The notes below the pieces were generated by a model. The model was not told where the DNA came from, searched no databases, and saw only the letters and a program-made list of their open reading frames with translations. DNA of 64,000 nucleotides from Bryobacterales bacterium (GTDB lineage Bacteria; Acidobacteriota; Terriglobia; Bryobacterales; Bryobacteraceae), in assembly GCA_016721425.1 (NCBI GenBank), contig JADKID010000038.1, positions 124,001 through 188,000 on the forward strand, given 5' to 3'. Position numbers and translations under genes: made by a program. Positions 6,471 to 14,144 of this stretch are shown one piece after another; within the stretch, counting starts at the first letter, position 1; every line of letters begins with the position of its first letter.

Positions 6471-8652
6471 GGGCCAGCAGGCGGTCTTCGCCTTTGATGA
6501 CCATGCGCATGGGGATGGCATGGACGCGACATTCGGCGGCGAGGGCGGGCTCGATATTGAGCAGGTCCTTTTCGGTGGTGAGCAACGCGGGTGCGCGGGC
6601 GGCGAGGGCGCGCAGTTCCGCTGCCTGGTAGTGGTGGTGATCGGGGAATTCCTCAAAGAACATAGGCTCGATGGCGAGGTCGCGGAGGGTGCGGCGGAAG
6701 CTTTCGGGCTGGCCTAGGCCGCAGAAGGCGCCGGCCGCGGTGACGGGTGGCGGGTCTGCCACGACGCGTGCGAGGAAGACGGGGGCTGTGGGGTTGTGGC
6801 GGCGGATTTCCTGGAAGAGCCCCTGATAGGCGCGGCCTTCGTCCGTGCGGGTGATGATGACGACATGGGCGCGGGCGAGGGCTGGGAAGGGCTCGCGGAG
6901 GAGGCCGCGCGGAAAGACGCCGCCGCGGAAGGGGTCGATGGCGTCGATGAGGACGATATCGAGATCGCGGCGGGTTTGCCAGTGCTGGAAGCCGTCGTCG
7001 AGGAGGAGGACATCGGGGTGGGCGGAGCGCTCGAGTGCGAGACGCGCGGCGCGGCGATCGGCGCCGACTCCGACTACGGCGTGCCCGGCGCGGCGGATGA
7101 GCGCGGCCTCTTCGCCATCCTGGCCCGGCGCGGCGCGGTAACCGCGCATCAGCACACCGGGCTTGTGGCCTTCGCGGGCCAGTTGCTGAGCGAGCCAGAG
7201 GACGAACGGGGTTTTGCCGGTGCCGCCCATGCTGAGGTTGCCGACGCTGATGACGGGTTGGGCGGGGATGTCGGGATGGCGGCGTTTGCGCCAGCGGTCC
7301 ACGGCCATGCCGGCGAGCCAGAGATGCGAGAGCGGATTGAACGAGGGCGGGCGGACGAGGGCCTGGTCGTAGGTCTCGTGGATGTGGGCGAGGGCGCGGG
7401 CGGTGGCGCCGCGCTGTTGATCGGAGAGCACGCGGCCTTTCTCGCCGATGGAGGGATCGGCGAAGAGTTGCTGGATGGCGGGGGCGAGGGCGGCAGGATC
7501 TTCGATGGTGAGGACGGCTCCGGCGGTGCGAAAGGCGGCGGCGATTTCGGCGAAGTTCTCCATGTGGGGTCCGGTGACGATGGGGACTCCGAAGGCGGCG
7601 GGCTCGAGGATGTTGTGGCCGCCGCGGTGGGGGAATGTACCGCCCATGAAGACGGCGTGGGCGATGCGGAAGAGGCCGCTGAGCTCGCCGATGGTATCGA
7701 GGAGGAGGACGGCGGGGAGGGTGAGGGTGGAGGAGTCTGTGAGCTGGGAGCGGCGGAGATGGGCGATGCCACGGGCGGCGAGCTTGGCGGCGGCGGAATC
7801 GAAGCGCTCGGGGCGGCGGGGGACGAGGATGAGGAGGTGGCGTCCGGGGATGGATTGGAAGGCGTCGAGGACGATGTCGTCTTCGTCGGGGTCGCCGGGA
7901 TCGGCTGGGGGCATGGTGGAGGCGGCGATCCAGACGTGGCCGGGGGCGAGGCGGCGGAGCAGTGCGGTGACGGGCGCGGTGATGGAGGTGGTAGCGGGGT
8001 CGAAGTCGTATTTGAGGTTGCCGGCGGGGATTGGGTTGACGGCTCCGAGCTCGCGGTAGCGGGCGGCGGCGGTGGAATCCTGGGCGAGGATGGCGTTGGG
8101 GAATGAGAGGGCGTGGCGGAAGAACCAGGCCCAGCGGCGGTAGCTAGGCAGGGCCTTATCGGAGATGCGGCCGTTGATGACGAGCAGACCGGCTCCGCTG
8201 CGGCGGGTTTCGCGGTAGAGGTTGGGCCAGATCTCGGTCTCCATGACGATGACGAGCGCGGGTTTGAGAGAGCGTAGGACGCGGCGCACGGCGAAGCGGT
8301 AATCGATGGGCGCGTAGAAGATGCCGGCGGCGAGGTGGGCGAGTTTCTGTTCGGCCATGGCGAGGCCGGCCAGCGTGGTGCAGGAGACGTAGATGGGCGT
8401 GTGGGGCATCTGTGCGCGCAGGCGCTGGAGCAACCCGGCGGCGGTGATGGCCTCGCCGACGGAGACGGCGTGCAACCAGATGGCGCCGGGGAGCGTCCGG
8501 TGGAGGGAGCGGGGCAGGAAGCCGAAGCGCTCCGTGACGCGGCTGGCGTATGCGCGGTTCCTGACGATGCGCAGTGCAAGATAGAGTAGAAGAAACGGGA
8601 AGGCGAGGGCCTGTAAGGTCCAGTAGAGGTAATCGATGAGAGTGGCCCGCAA
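6430..8652 (-). CDS. fused Kdo transferase (WaaA/KdtA) and lipid A 4'-kinase (LpxK)
   Basis: One continuous frame of about 740 residues. The N-terminal part (about 1-415) is a GT30 Kdo transferase: a membrane anchor from L-I-D-Y-L-Y-W, E-R-F-G-F, the catalytic segment L-H-A-V-S-V-G-E-A, M-E-T-E-I-W-P-N and, later, G-G-H-N-I-L-E-P-A. The C-terminal part (about 430-740) is LpxK: P-V-I-S-V-G-N-L-S-M-G-G-T-G-K-T-P with the P-loop near residue 475, G-V-L-M-R-G-Y, the D-D-G-F-Q-H motif and P-R-G-x-L-R-E-P. LpxK and WaaA catalyse consecutive steps, 4'-phosphorylation and then Kdo addition, at the inner membrane. The frame is open to 8724, but a TTG at 8652 best fits the family N-terminus. The 3' end overlaps the end of ogt. 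Confidence 0.88.
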   Translation of the reverse strand: MRATLIDYLYWTLQALAFPFLLLYLALRIVRNRAYASRVTERFGFLPRSLHRTLPGAIWLHAVSVGEAITAAGLLQRLRAQMPHTPIYVSCTTLAGLAMAEQKLAHLAAGIFYAPIDYRFAVRRVLRSLKPALVIVMETEIWPNLYRETRRSGAGLLVINGRISDKALPSYRRWAWFFRHALSFPNAILAQDSTAAARYRELGAVNPIPAGNLKYDFDPATTSITAPVTALLRRLAPGHVWIAASTMPPADPGDPDEDDIVLDAFQSIPGRHLLILVPRRPERFDSAAAKLAARGIAHLRRSQLTDSSTLTLPAVLLLDTIGELSGLFRIAHAVFMGGTFPHRGGHNILEPAAFGVPIVTGPHMENFAEIAAAFRTAGAVLTIEDPAALAPAIQQLFADPSIGEKGRVLSDQQRGATARALAHIHETYDQALVRPPSFNPLSHLWLAGMAVDRWRKRRHPDIPAQPVISVGNLSMGGTGKTPFVLWLAQQLAREGHKPGVLMRGYRAAPGQDGEEAALIRRAGHAVVGVGADRRAARLALERSAHPDVLLLDDGFQHWQTRRDLDIVLIDAIDPFRGGVFPRGLLREPFPALARAHVVIITRTDEGRAYQGLFQEIRRHNPTAPVFLARVVADPPPVTAAGAFCGLGQPESFRRTLRDLAIEPMFFEEFPDHHHYQAAELRALAARAPALLTTEKDLLNIEPALAAECRVHAIPMRMVIKGEDRLLALIRESLRKPAEPA

Positions 8653-9244
8653 ATTATTGATGTTATCGCTGTGTGGCCTGGCGGCGTTAGCGCTGATGTG
8701 GGCGCAGAGCACGTTCCGGCCCAAGACGGCGAAGGAATATCCGTCGCATCAGGACTTGGGGAAGCTCAGGGTAGCGGCGGTGAAGTTCGAGAGCGACGAG
8801 GAGACGCGGCCGGCGTTTGGCAAGGTGAACCCGAATGAATATGGGGTGCTGCCGGTGTATCTGATTTTGGAGAACACGAGCGAGCAGACGCTGCTGCTGG
8901 ACCGGATGAAGGTGGCGTTTCAGTTCCAGGGCGGGGAGATCGCGCCGACGCCTCCGGGGGATTTGCCGTACCTGATTGGGGTGAAGCGGCCGAGGACGGG
9001 GCCGACGGTGCCGCTGCCGATCCCGCTGCCGAAGAAGAAGAATCCGATGGGCGGGGTGGAGTTGCAGACGCGGGCGTGGAGCGCTAAGACGCTGTTGAAG
9101 GGCGAGAGCGCGACGGGGTTTTTCTACTTTCAGGCGCGATACCGGAAGAACGCGAAGATCTACGTGACGGGGATCCGGGAGGGGTTGACGAACAAGGAGT
9201 TGTTTTACGTGGACGTGGCGATGGACACGCCGGGGGTGGAGTAG
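8636..9244 (+). CDS. secreted protein of unknown function
   Basis: A 202-residue protein with an N-terminal signal peptide (M-R-V-A-R-K-L-L-M-L, ending A-L-M-W-A-Q near residue 24). The rest looks like a beta-sandwich: alternating hydrophobic strands such as L-R-V-A-A-V-K-F, V-L-P-V-Y-L-I-L-E-N-T-S and T-G-F-F-Y-F-Q-A-R-Y, with a Pro-rich loop near 125-135. The E-N-T-S segment is reminiscent of domains in which a protein comments on non-bonded surface strands, but I recognise no family. It is divergent from the WaaA-LpxK gene, and their 5' ends overlap by a few bases whichever starts are used. Confidence 0.65.
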   Translation: MRVARKLLMLSLCGLAALALMWAQSTFRPKTAKEYPSHQDLGKLRVAAVKFESDEETRPAFGKVNPNEYGVLPVYLILENTSEQTLLLDRMKVAFQFQGGEIAPTPPGDLPYLIGVKRPRTGPTVPLPIPLPKKKNPMGGVELQTRAWSAKTLLKGESATGFFYFQARYRKNAKIYVTGIREGLTNKELFYVDVAMDTPGVE

Positions 9245-9252
9245 GGGGCGGT

Positions 9253-9885
9253 CTAGCGCAGGAACGGGTTGCGTTCCTTTTCGCGGCCGATGGTGGTGCT
9301 GGGGCCGTGGCCGCAGATGACTTGGGTGTCTTCGGGGAGCGTCAGGAGCTGGTTGTGGATGGAGCGGATGATCTGGCGTCCGTCGCCGCCGGGGAGATCG
9401 GTGCGGCCGATGGAATCGCGGAAGAGGGTGTCGCCGGCGATCAGGACTTCCTCAGTGGGGACGAAGAGGCAGAGGCTGCCCTGGGTGTGGCCGGGCGTGT
9501 GGAGGATCTGGATCTCGGTCTCGCCTAATTGGAGCGTGTCGCCGTCTCGGGCTGGGGTATCGATGGTGGTGCGTTCGGGCGGGGCCATGCCGAGCCAGCC
9601 GGCCTGGGTGTCGAGGTGATCGTAGAGAGGCTGATCGTTCTCGTTCATGTAGACGGGCGCGCCGGTGAGAGCCTTGAGCTTGGCGGCGCCGCCGATGTGA
9701 TCGATGTGGGCGTGGGTGATGACGATGGCCTGGACGGTGAGGCTGTGTTTGGCGAGAATGGCCTGGATGGCGGTGAGGTCGTCACCGTCGCCGGGATCGA
9801 TGACTATGGCGTGGCGCGTGGCTTCGTCGCCGAAAATCGAGCAGTTGCACTGCAGCATGCCAACGGGGAGAATCTCGTGGATCAT
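9253..9885 (-). CDS. metallo-beta-lactamase-fold hydrolase, glyoxalase II-like
   Basis: The metal-binding motif T-H-A-H-I-D-H occurs near the N-terminus, followed by T-P-G-H-T-Q-G-S, the bridging Asp in I-A-G-D-T-L-F and the final His in C-G-H-G-P-S-T-T-I-G-x-E. The ending R-N-P-F-L is typical of short glyoxalase II-like hydrolases that act on thioesters such as hydroxyacyl-glutathione or other thiol adducts. I prefer the ATG at 9885: the ATG at 9894 is only one base after a TATACT box (9901-9896, minus strand) that would be its promoter. This start gives 210 residues. It is divergent from the small membrane protein gene at 9915. Confidence 0.85.
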   Translation of the reverse strand: MIHEILPVGMLQCNCSIFGDEATRHAIVIDPGDGDDLTAIQAILAKHSLTVQAIVITHAHIDHIGGAAKLKALTGAPVYMNENDQPLYDHLDTQAGWLGMAPPERTTIDTPARDGDTLQLGETEIQILHTPGHTQGSLCLFVPTEEVLIAGDTLFRDSIGRTDLPGGDGRQIIRSIHNQLLTLPEDTQVICGHGPSTTIGREKERNPFLR

Positions 9886-9895
9886 CTGAACCATC

Positions 9896-9901
9896 AGTAT
9901 A
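9896..9901 (-). promoter_or_regulatory. candidate -10 box for the MBL-fold hydrolase
   Basis: TATACT reads on the minus strand from 9901 to 9896, ten bases before the ATG at 9885. Initiation would fall a few bases before that ATG. No -35 element stands out. Confidence 0.4.
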
Positions 9902-9914
9902 GAGGTAGAACTCT

Positions 9915-10262
9915 ATGACAAATGTATTGCTCCATCTGCATCTGGCGCTGGGCGCCTTTCTCTTGCTGGCATTGGCGATTGACAAAGTGAAGGCGTGGCG
10001 GCTGGGCGTGCTGGGCGCGTCGCTGGCGCTGGTGATCACCGGGGCCTTCAATTTCATGACCCGGATGACGGGCGCGCCGGCGGGGTGGCACGCCTTTATC
10101 GGGATCAAGCTGCTGCTGGCGCTGCATGTGATTGCGATGTGCGTGATGATCGCCCGCGGGACGGGCGGCGCAGAGAAGGAAGCGCGGTGGCGCAAGGGCG
10201 CGCTGGGCTCTTGTGCGCTTGTGGTGGTCATCGGGTTGTACTTCAGCAATTTCGCGAGATAA
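9915..10262 (+). CDS. small four-helix inner-membrane protein, function unknown
   Basis: A 115-residue protein made almost wholly of four predicted transmembrane helices (about 4-21, 28-46, 60-79 and 93-110), separated by short loops with positive charges (D-K-V-K-A-W-R, K-E-A-R-W-R-K). The first helix has two His residues (L-H-L-H-L) and a third lies at L-A-L-H-V; spaced membrane His residues could bind heme or metal, but this is speculation. The GAGGT about 13 bases upstream is a weak ribosome-binding site. The stop is five bases before the ygfZ-like gene, so both probably share a transcript. Confidence 0.6.
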   Translation: MTNVLLHLHLALGAFLLLALAIDKVKAWRLGVLGASLALVITGAFNFMTRMTGAPAGWHAFIGIKLLLALHVIAMCVMIARGTGGAEKEARWRKGALGSCALVVVIGLYFSNFAR

Positions 10263-10266
10263 CGCC

Positions 10267-11115
10267 ATGACGGGATACGAAGCTCTGAGGCAGTCTGCCG
10301 CCGTCTACGACGTGAGCGGGCGAGGGCGGATCCGCGCGACAGGCGAGGACCGGCAACGGCTGCTGCATGCCATGACCACCAATCACGTGCAGGAGATGAC
10401 GCCGGGGCAGACGAAGTATGCGTTTTTCCTGAATGCGCAGGGGCGGATTCTGGCCGACGTGTGGATTCTGTGCACGGACGACGCGCTGATCCTGGACGTG
10501 GAGCCGGAGGTGCGGGAGAAGATCTTCCAGCATCTGGACCGCTACATCATTGCCGACGATGTCACTTTGGAAGACATCACGGAAACGACGTCGGAGTTTG
10601 CCATTGAGGGGCCGGCAGCCGTGCGGCCGGCGGGGCTGGTGATGGAGGGCGGATTGACGGGCCAGCCGGGTTATCGCGTGATTGTGCCGCGGGGGGAGAG
10701 CGTCGTGGGGGACGCCGTGGCGTGCTCGCCGGAAGAGGCGCGGGCGGTGAGGATCGAGAATGGAGTGCCGCGCTATGGCGAGGACATGCTGGAGACCAAC
10801 CTGGTGCAGGAGACGGGGCGCAACGAGGCGCTGCATTTCAGCAAGGGCTGCTATCTGGGGCAGGAGATTGTGGAGCGAGTGCGATCCCGCGGGCAGGTGA
10901 CCAAGGGGCTGGCGGCGCTGGCGATTGCGGGGACGGACGTGCCGGCGGCGGGGACGGCGGTGATGAGCGGGGAGAAAGAGGCGGGCGAGATTCGCTCCGC
11001 GGTGTGGTCGCCGGCGGAGGGCCGTGTGCGGGCGCTGGCGCTGCTGCGTATGGCTTTACTGTCTGCGCCGCTCAGCGTGAACGGCGCGGGCGTGGAGGTC
11101 ATCGAGCACCGATAG
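10267..11115 (+). CDS. ygfZ: YgfZ/GcvT-family folate-binding protein
   Basis: A 282-residue cytosolic protein related to the glycine-cleavage T protein. It carries the family signature K-G-C-Y-x-G-Q-E at 193-200, including the conserved cysteine. The N-terminal region (V-S-G-R-G-R-I-R-A-T-G-E-D-R-Q-R-L-L-H-A-M-T-T-N) and the F-F-L-N-A-Q-G-R-I-L-A-D segment are also typical. YgfZ proteins use folate and take part in iron-sulphur cluster assembly or repair. The ATG at 10267 was chosen because the family N-terminus starts there. The 3' end overlaps the convergent PHP gene by about 60 bases. Confidence 0.87.
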   Translation: MTGYEALRQSAAVYDVSGRGRIRATGEDRQRLLHAMTTNHVQEMTPGQTKYAFFLNAQGRILADVWILCTDDALILDVEPEVREKIFQHLDRYIIADDVTLEDITETTSEFAIEGPAAVRPAGLVMEGGLTGQPGYRVIVPRGESVVGDAVACSPEEARAVRIENGVPRYGEDMLETNLVQETGRNEALHFSKGCYLGQEIVERVRSRGQVTKGLAALAIAGTDVPAAGTAVMSGEKEAGEIRSAVWSPAEGRVRALALLRMALLSAPLSVNGAGVEVIEHR

Positions 11116-11934
11116 AGGCACGCGCCAATCGGAGTGGCGGCCGCGGCCGAGGCGGACATCGGGCTTGTGGGCGCCGTGATAGTCCGAGCCACCGGTCATG
11201 GCGAGGTTGAATTTCTTGGCGAGGTTGGTGTAGCGCGAGCGGCTGGAGAGATCGTGATCGGAGTGCCAGACCTCGATGGCGCCGAGGCCCGCCTGGACGA
11301 AGCCGGCGAGGATGCTTTCTTCTTCGGCGGGGTCCCTTTTGTTGAGCCGGAAGGCGTGGGCGAGCGAGGCGATGCCGCCGGCCTCACGGATGCGGCGGAT
11401 GCCCTCTTCGGGTTCCGGGTCGGCGCGTTCGACGTAGGCCAGACCGGTTTCGCCGAGATAGACATCGAAGGCGTGCTGCATGGTGGGCACGTAGCCCTTG
11501 TCGCGCATCAGGCGGGCGAAGTGGGGGCGGCTGGTGATGTTGCGGCCGAGGGCCTCGGCCTCCTCCAGTTCGACGGGCATGCCGAGGGCGGCGAGCTTGG
11601 CGGAGATTCCGGCGTTGCGGGTGCGGCGCTCGGAGCGCAGGGTTTCGAGCCACCCTCGGAAGGCGGGCGCGGGTTCTTCAAAGAAATAGCCGAGGATATG
11701 GACGCTGCGGCACTCGGGTGCGGGGTCGGCGCTACGGCGGGTGCTCAACTCCAGGCCGCGGACGAGGCGGAGACCGCGGGCGGCGGCGAGTGGCAGGGCC
11801 TCGTCGGAGCCGAGCAGCGTATCGTGATCGGTAATGGCGAGCGCCTCGAGGCCGGCAGCCAGCGCGTTTTCGATGATCTGGGCCGGGGTGTCGGTGCCGT
11901 CCGAGGCGGTGGTGTGGGTGTGGAGATCGATCAC
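11056..11934 (-). CDS. PHP-domain phosphoesterase
   Basis: A 292-residue protein. The N-terminus has the PHP metal motif D-L-H-T-H-T with His5 and His7, followed by D12 in S-D-G-T and the second motif I-T-D-H-D-T-L. Later metal ligands appear as G-L-E-L-S-T, S-L-A-H, E-V-W-H-S-D-H and the C-terminal G-S-D-Y-H-G. This is the set found in stand-alone PHP enzymes such as nucleoside 3',5'-bisphosphate or oligonucleotide phosphatases (YciV/RnmAM type). The GTG at 11934 overlaps the TGA of the S10 peptidase gene (GTGA), so translation is coupled. Confidence 0.85.
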   Translation of the reverse strand: MIDLHTHTTASDGTDTPAQIIENALAAGLEALAITDHDTLLGSDEALPLAAARGLRLVRGLELSTRRSADPAPECRSVHILGYFFEEPAPAFRGWLETLRSERRTRNAGISAKLAALGMPVELEEAEALGRNITSRPHFARLMRDKGYVPTMQHAFDVYLGETGLAYVERADPEPEEGIRRIREAGGIASLAHAFRLNKRDPAEEESILAGFVQAGLGAIEVWHSDHDLSSRSRYTNLAKKFNLAMTGGSDYHGAHKPDVRLGRGRHSDWRVPLSVLDDLHARAVHAERRRQ

Positions 11935-13385
11935 TGGGCAGCCCACTGGAGGAAAGAGGCGACGTCGCGCTTCATGGCTTGCAGGGAATCGACGTGGATG
12001 TAATACATGTGGCCGCTTTCGTAATGGTGGGTCCGGACGTTGGCGCGGGCGGCGGGCGGAAGGCCGAGATGATTGAGGGTGTAGGTGGCGGCGAAGTAGG
12101 GCGTGGCCAGGTCGTAGTAGCCGGAGCCGACGTAGAGCTTCATATGCGGATTCTTGGCAAAGGCGAGGCGGAGCGTCTCGGAGACGTTGGCGTAGCGGTT
12201 CTCGGTCTGCCAGTCCCATTTGCCGGTGCCGCCGCCGAGGATGAAGTATTCGGTGTCGGCGACGTAGCCCAACTCGGCGCGCACGTATTGATTGAAAGCG
12301 GCGGTGTAGGGTGGGCGAATGGCGCTCATGCTGGGGTCGAACTCGGGCTCGGTGGAGACGGCGGGCTTGCCGGGTCCGGTGAGGCGGCTATCGAGGCGGC
12401 CGACGACGATGTTCTCGTCGCGGCGCAGTTCGCGAATGAAGGGCATGATCTCGACGCGCAGGTCGCTGTGATCGATGTAAGTGGGGGCGAGGCCGGTGAG
12501 GCGGGCGAGTCTGGCGACGGCGGCGGCGCGTTCCGCGGGGGTGAGCGAGGCGCCCTTCATGAGGGCTTGGGGATAGCCGGTGAGGGCAAACTGCTCGGAT
12601 TCGCGGAGAGCGGCGGGGAGGTCTTTCTGCAGGTCGGCGGGGAGCTTCTTGTGATACCAGGCGGTGGCGGTGTAGCTGGGGAGGTAGAGGGCGTAGGGGA
12701 GATCGTTGCCGTCGTTGAAGCGGATGGTTTCGAAGTTGAGCACGGTGGAGATGAGGAGTACACCGTTGAGGGCGATGCCTTTGTCGGCGAGGTAGCCGGA
12801 GAGGCCGGCGGCGCGCGTGGTGCCGTAGCTCTCGCCGGCGAGGAAGAGGGGGGAGAGCCAGCGCTGATGCTTGCCGAGGTAGAGGCGGATGAACTCGCCG
12901 ACGCTTTCGATATCGCCGGAGACGGAGTGGAATTTCTTGGCGAGGTCGGGCTTGGCGGCGCGGGAGTAGCCGGTGCCGACGGGGTCAATGAAGACGAGGT
13001 CGGTTTCGTCGAGCCAGGTGGCAGAGTTGGTTTCGAGGGTGTAGGGCGGGGCGGGGAGGGCGCCGCTATCCATCATGCGGACGCGCTTGGGGCCGAGGGC
13101 GCCGAGGTGGAGCCAGACGGAGGCGGAGCCGGGGCCGCCATTGAAGGAGAAGGTCAGGCGGCGGCGTGCGGGGTCTGTGACGCCATCGAGGGTATAGGCG
13201 ATGTAGAAGACGTTGGCCTCAATCTCGCCGGCGGCGTTGCGCAGGGGCATGAGGCCGGTGGTGGTGGTGTATTTGAGAGGCTTGCCGCGCAGGGTGATTT
13301 CGTGGGGGCGGACGATGGGGTCCGGCTGCTGCGCCGGCAGGGCAGGAAGTATGAGTAGGGAGAGAGCGAGTACGCGCCTGAGCAT
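11931..13385 (-). CDS. secreted S10-family serine carboxypeptidase
   Basis: A 484-residue protein with a signal peptide (M-L-R-R-V-L-A-L-S-L-L-I-L-P-A, cleavage near L-P-A-Q-Q). The S10 hallmarks are F-N-G-G-P-G-S-A-S-V-W-L-H for the oxyanion hole and the nucleophile Ser186 in A-G-E-S-Y-G. The Asp and His of the triad would lie in the C-terminal third; a late T-H-H-Y-E-S-G-H is the probable His region. Such enzymes remove C-terminal residues from peptides at acidic pH and would act in the periplasm. The ATG at 13385 places the signal peptide at the start. It is coupled to the PHP gene downstream. Confidence 0.85.
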   Translation of the reverse strand: MLRRVLALSLLILPALPAQQPDPIVRPHEITLRGKPLKYTTTTGLMPLRNAAGEIEANVFYIAYTLDGVTDPARRRLTFSFNGGPGSASVWLHLGALGPKRVRMMDSGALPAPPYTLETNSATWLDETDLVFIDPVGTGYSRAAKPDLAKKFHSVSGDIESVGEFIRLYLGKHQRWLSPLFLAGESYGTTRAAGLSGYLADKGIALNGVLLISTVLNFETIRFNDGNDLPYALYLPSYTATAWYHKKLPADLQKDLPAALRESEQFALTGYPQALMKGASLTPAERAAAVARLARLTGLAPTYIDHSDLRVEIMPFIRELRRDENIVVGRLDSRLTGPGKPAVSTEPEFDPSMSAIRPPYTAAFNQYVRAELGYVADTEYFILGGGTGKWDWQTENRYANVSETLRLAFAKNPHMKLYVGSGYYDLATPYFAATYTLNHLGLPPAARANVRTHHYESGHMYYIHVDSLQAMKRDVASFLQWAAQ

Positions 13386-13411
13386 GAGTAATCTATCAGG
13401 ATAACCGCAAA

Positions 13412-14059
13412 TCAAGGCCGCTTGATCAGCTCGCCGGGATGTTTCAGGCCGCCGACGGCAAACTCGAACTGAGAGGCGCCGACGCGGGCGACGAGTTTCC
13501 CCTCTCCGAGAGGGCGTCCCTGGGTGGGGAAGAAGACGGCGCCGTCGGTGGATTCGCCGGGGATGAGCTTGGTGGTGACGAAGACGATGGCGGATGCGGC
13601 GGCGGCGGCTTTGAGTTTGGAGGAGGAGACCTCGGCGAGCGCGTTCTGGCGGCGCTGCTCGTAGCCGTTGGTGGATTGGAAGCGGCTGAGCCCGTAGAGG
13701 CTCATCTCGTAGGTGCCGACGAGCTTGATGACATCGCTGCGGCCGCCCTTGTTGAGGAACTGCTGGACGACGCTGCCGGCTGGAGTGGCGGTGATGACGG
13801 TGCCGTCGGCGCGGATGAAGCGGAAATCCTCCGCCTTGATGGTGCGGCTGGAGGGGGAGCCGTTGGAGACGGCGAGTTGGAGTACGACGTAATCGCGGAC
13901 CTGCGCGGGCAGCGGGGCGAACATGATGGTGACGCCGTCGCGCGTGAGGGTCTGGTAGCGCAGGCCGTTGGATTCAAACTCGATGGCCTGGCCGCGAAGC
14001 GGGGTGAAGCCCCATAGCACGAGCAGCGCGAGTGCGCCGGTGATGGGGAAAATACTCAT
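13412..14059 (-). CDS. secreted protein of unknown function
   Basis: A 215-residue protein with a signal peptide (M-S-I-F-P-I-T-G-A-L-A-L-L-V-L-W). The mature part begins with I-E-F-E-S-N-G-L-R-Y-Q-T-L-T-R-D-G-V-T-I-M and is rich in beta strands. It has a central helix with many Ala residues (K-L-K-A-A-A-A-A-S) and ends in a strand-rich segment V-A-R-V-G-A-S-Q-F-E-F-A-V-G-G. I recognise no family. The ATG at 14059 has GGAGG only three bases upstream, which is too close for a normal ribosome-binding site. It stops 26 bases before the S10 gene begins and is probably cotranscribed with it. Confidence 0.65.
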   Translation of the reverse strand: MSIFPITGALALLVLWGFTPLRGQAIEFESNGLRYQTLTRDGVTIMFAPLPAQVRDYVVLQLAVSNGSPSSRTIKAEDFRFIRADGTVITATPAGSVVQQFLNKGGRSDVIKLVGTYEMSLYGLSRFQSTNGYEQRRQNALAEVSSSKLKAAAAASAIVFVTTKLIPGESTDGAVFFPTQGRPLGEGKLVARVGASQFEFAVGGLKHPGELIKRP

Positions 14060-14065
14060 ACCTCC

Positions 14066-14071
14066 ATGATA
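14066..14071 (-). promoter_or_regulatory. candidate leaderless -10 box upstream of the 13412-14059 gene
   Basis: TATCAT reads on the minus strand from 14071 to 14066 and is six bases before the ATG at 14059. The intervening bases spell a GGAGG too near the start to act normally, so leaderless initiation is the simpler reading. Confidence 0.4.
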
Positions 14072-14144
14072 GACTGGCATTTTGTATCCGCTCGCTGCGC
14101 CGCGCACGCGTCAGCCCATCTTTTATTCAAAAGGACTCATTGCA

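Noticed and set aside
6796..8106. 436-codon frame antisense to waaA-lpxK
   Set aside because: Composition is Gly/Glu/Asp-rich repeats produced by reading a GC-rich gene backwards; the opposite strand has clear WaaA and LpxK motifs.
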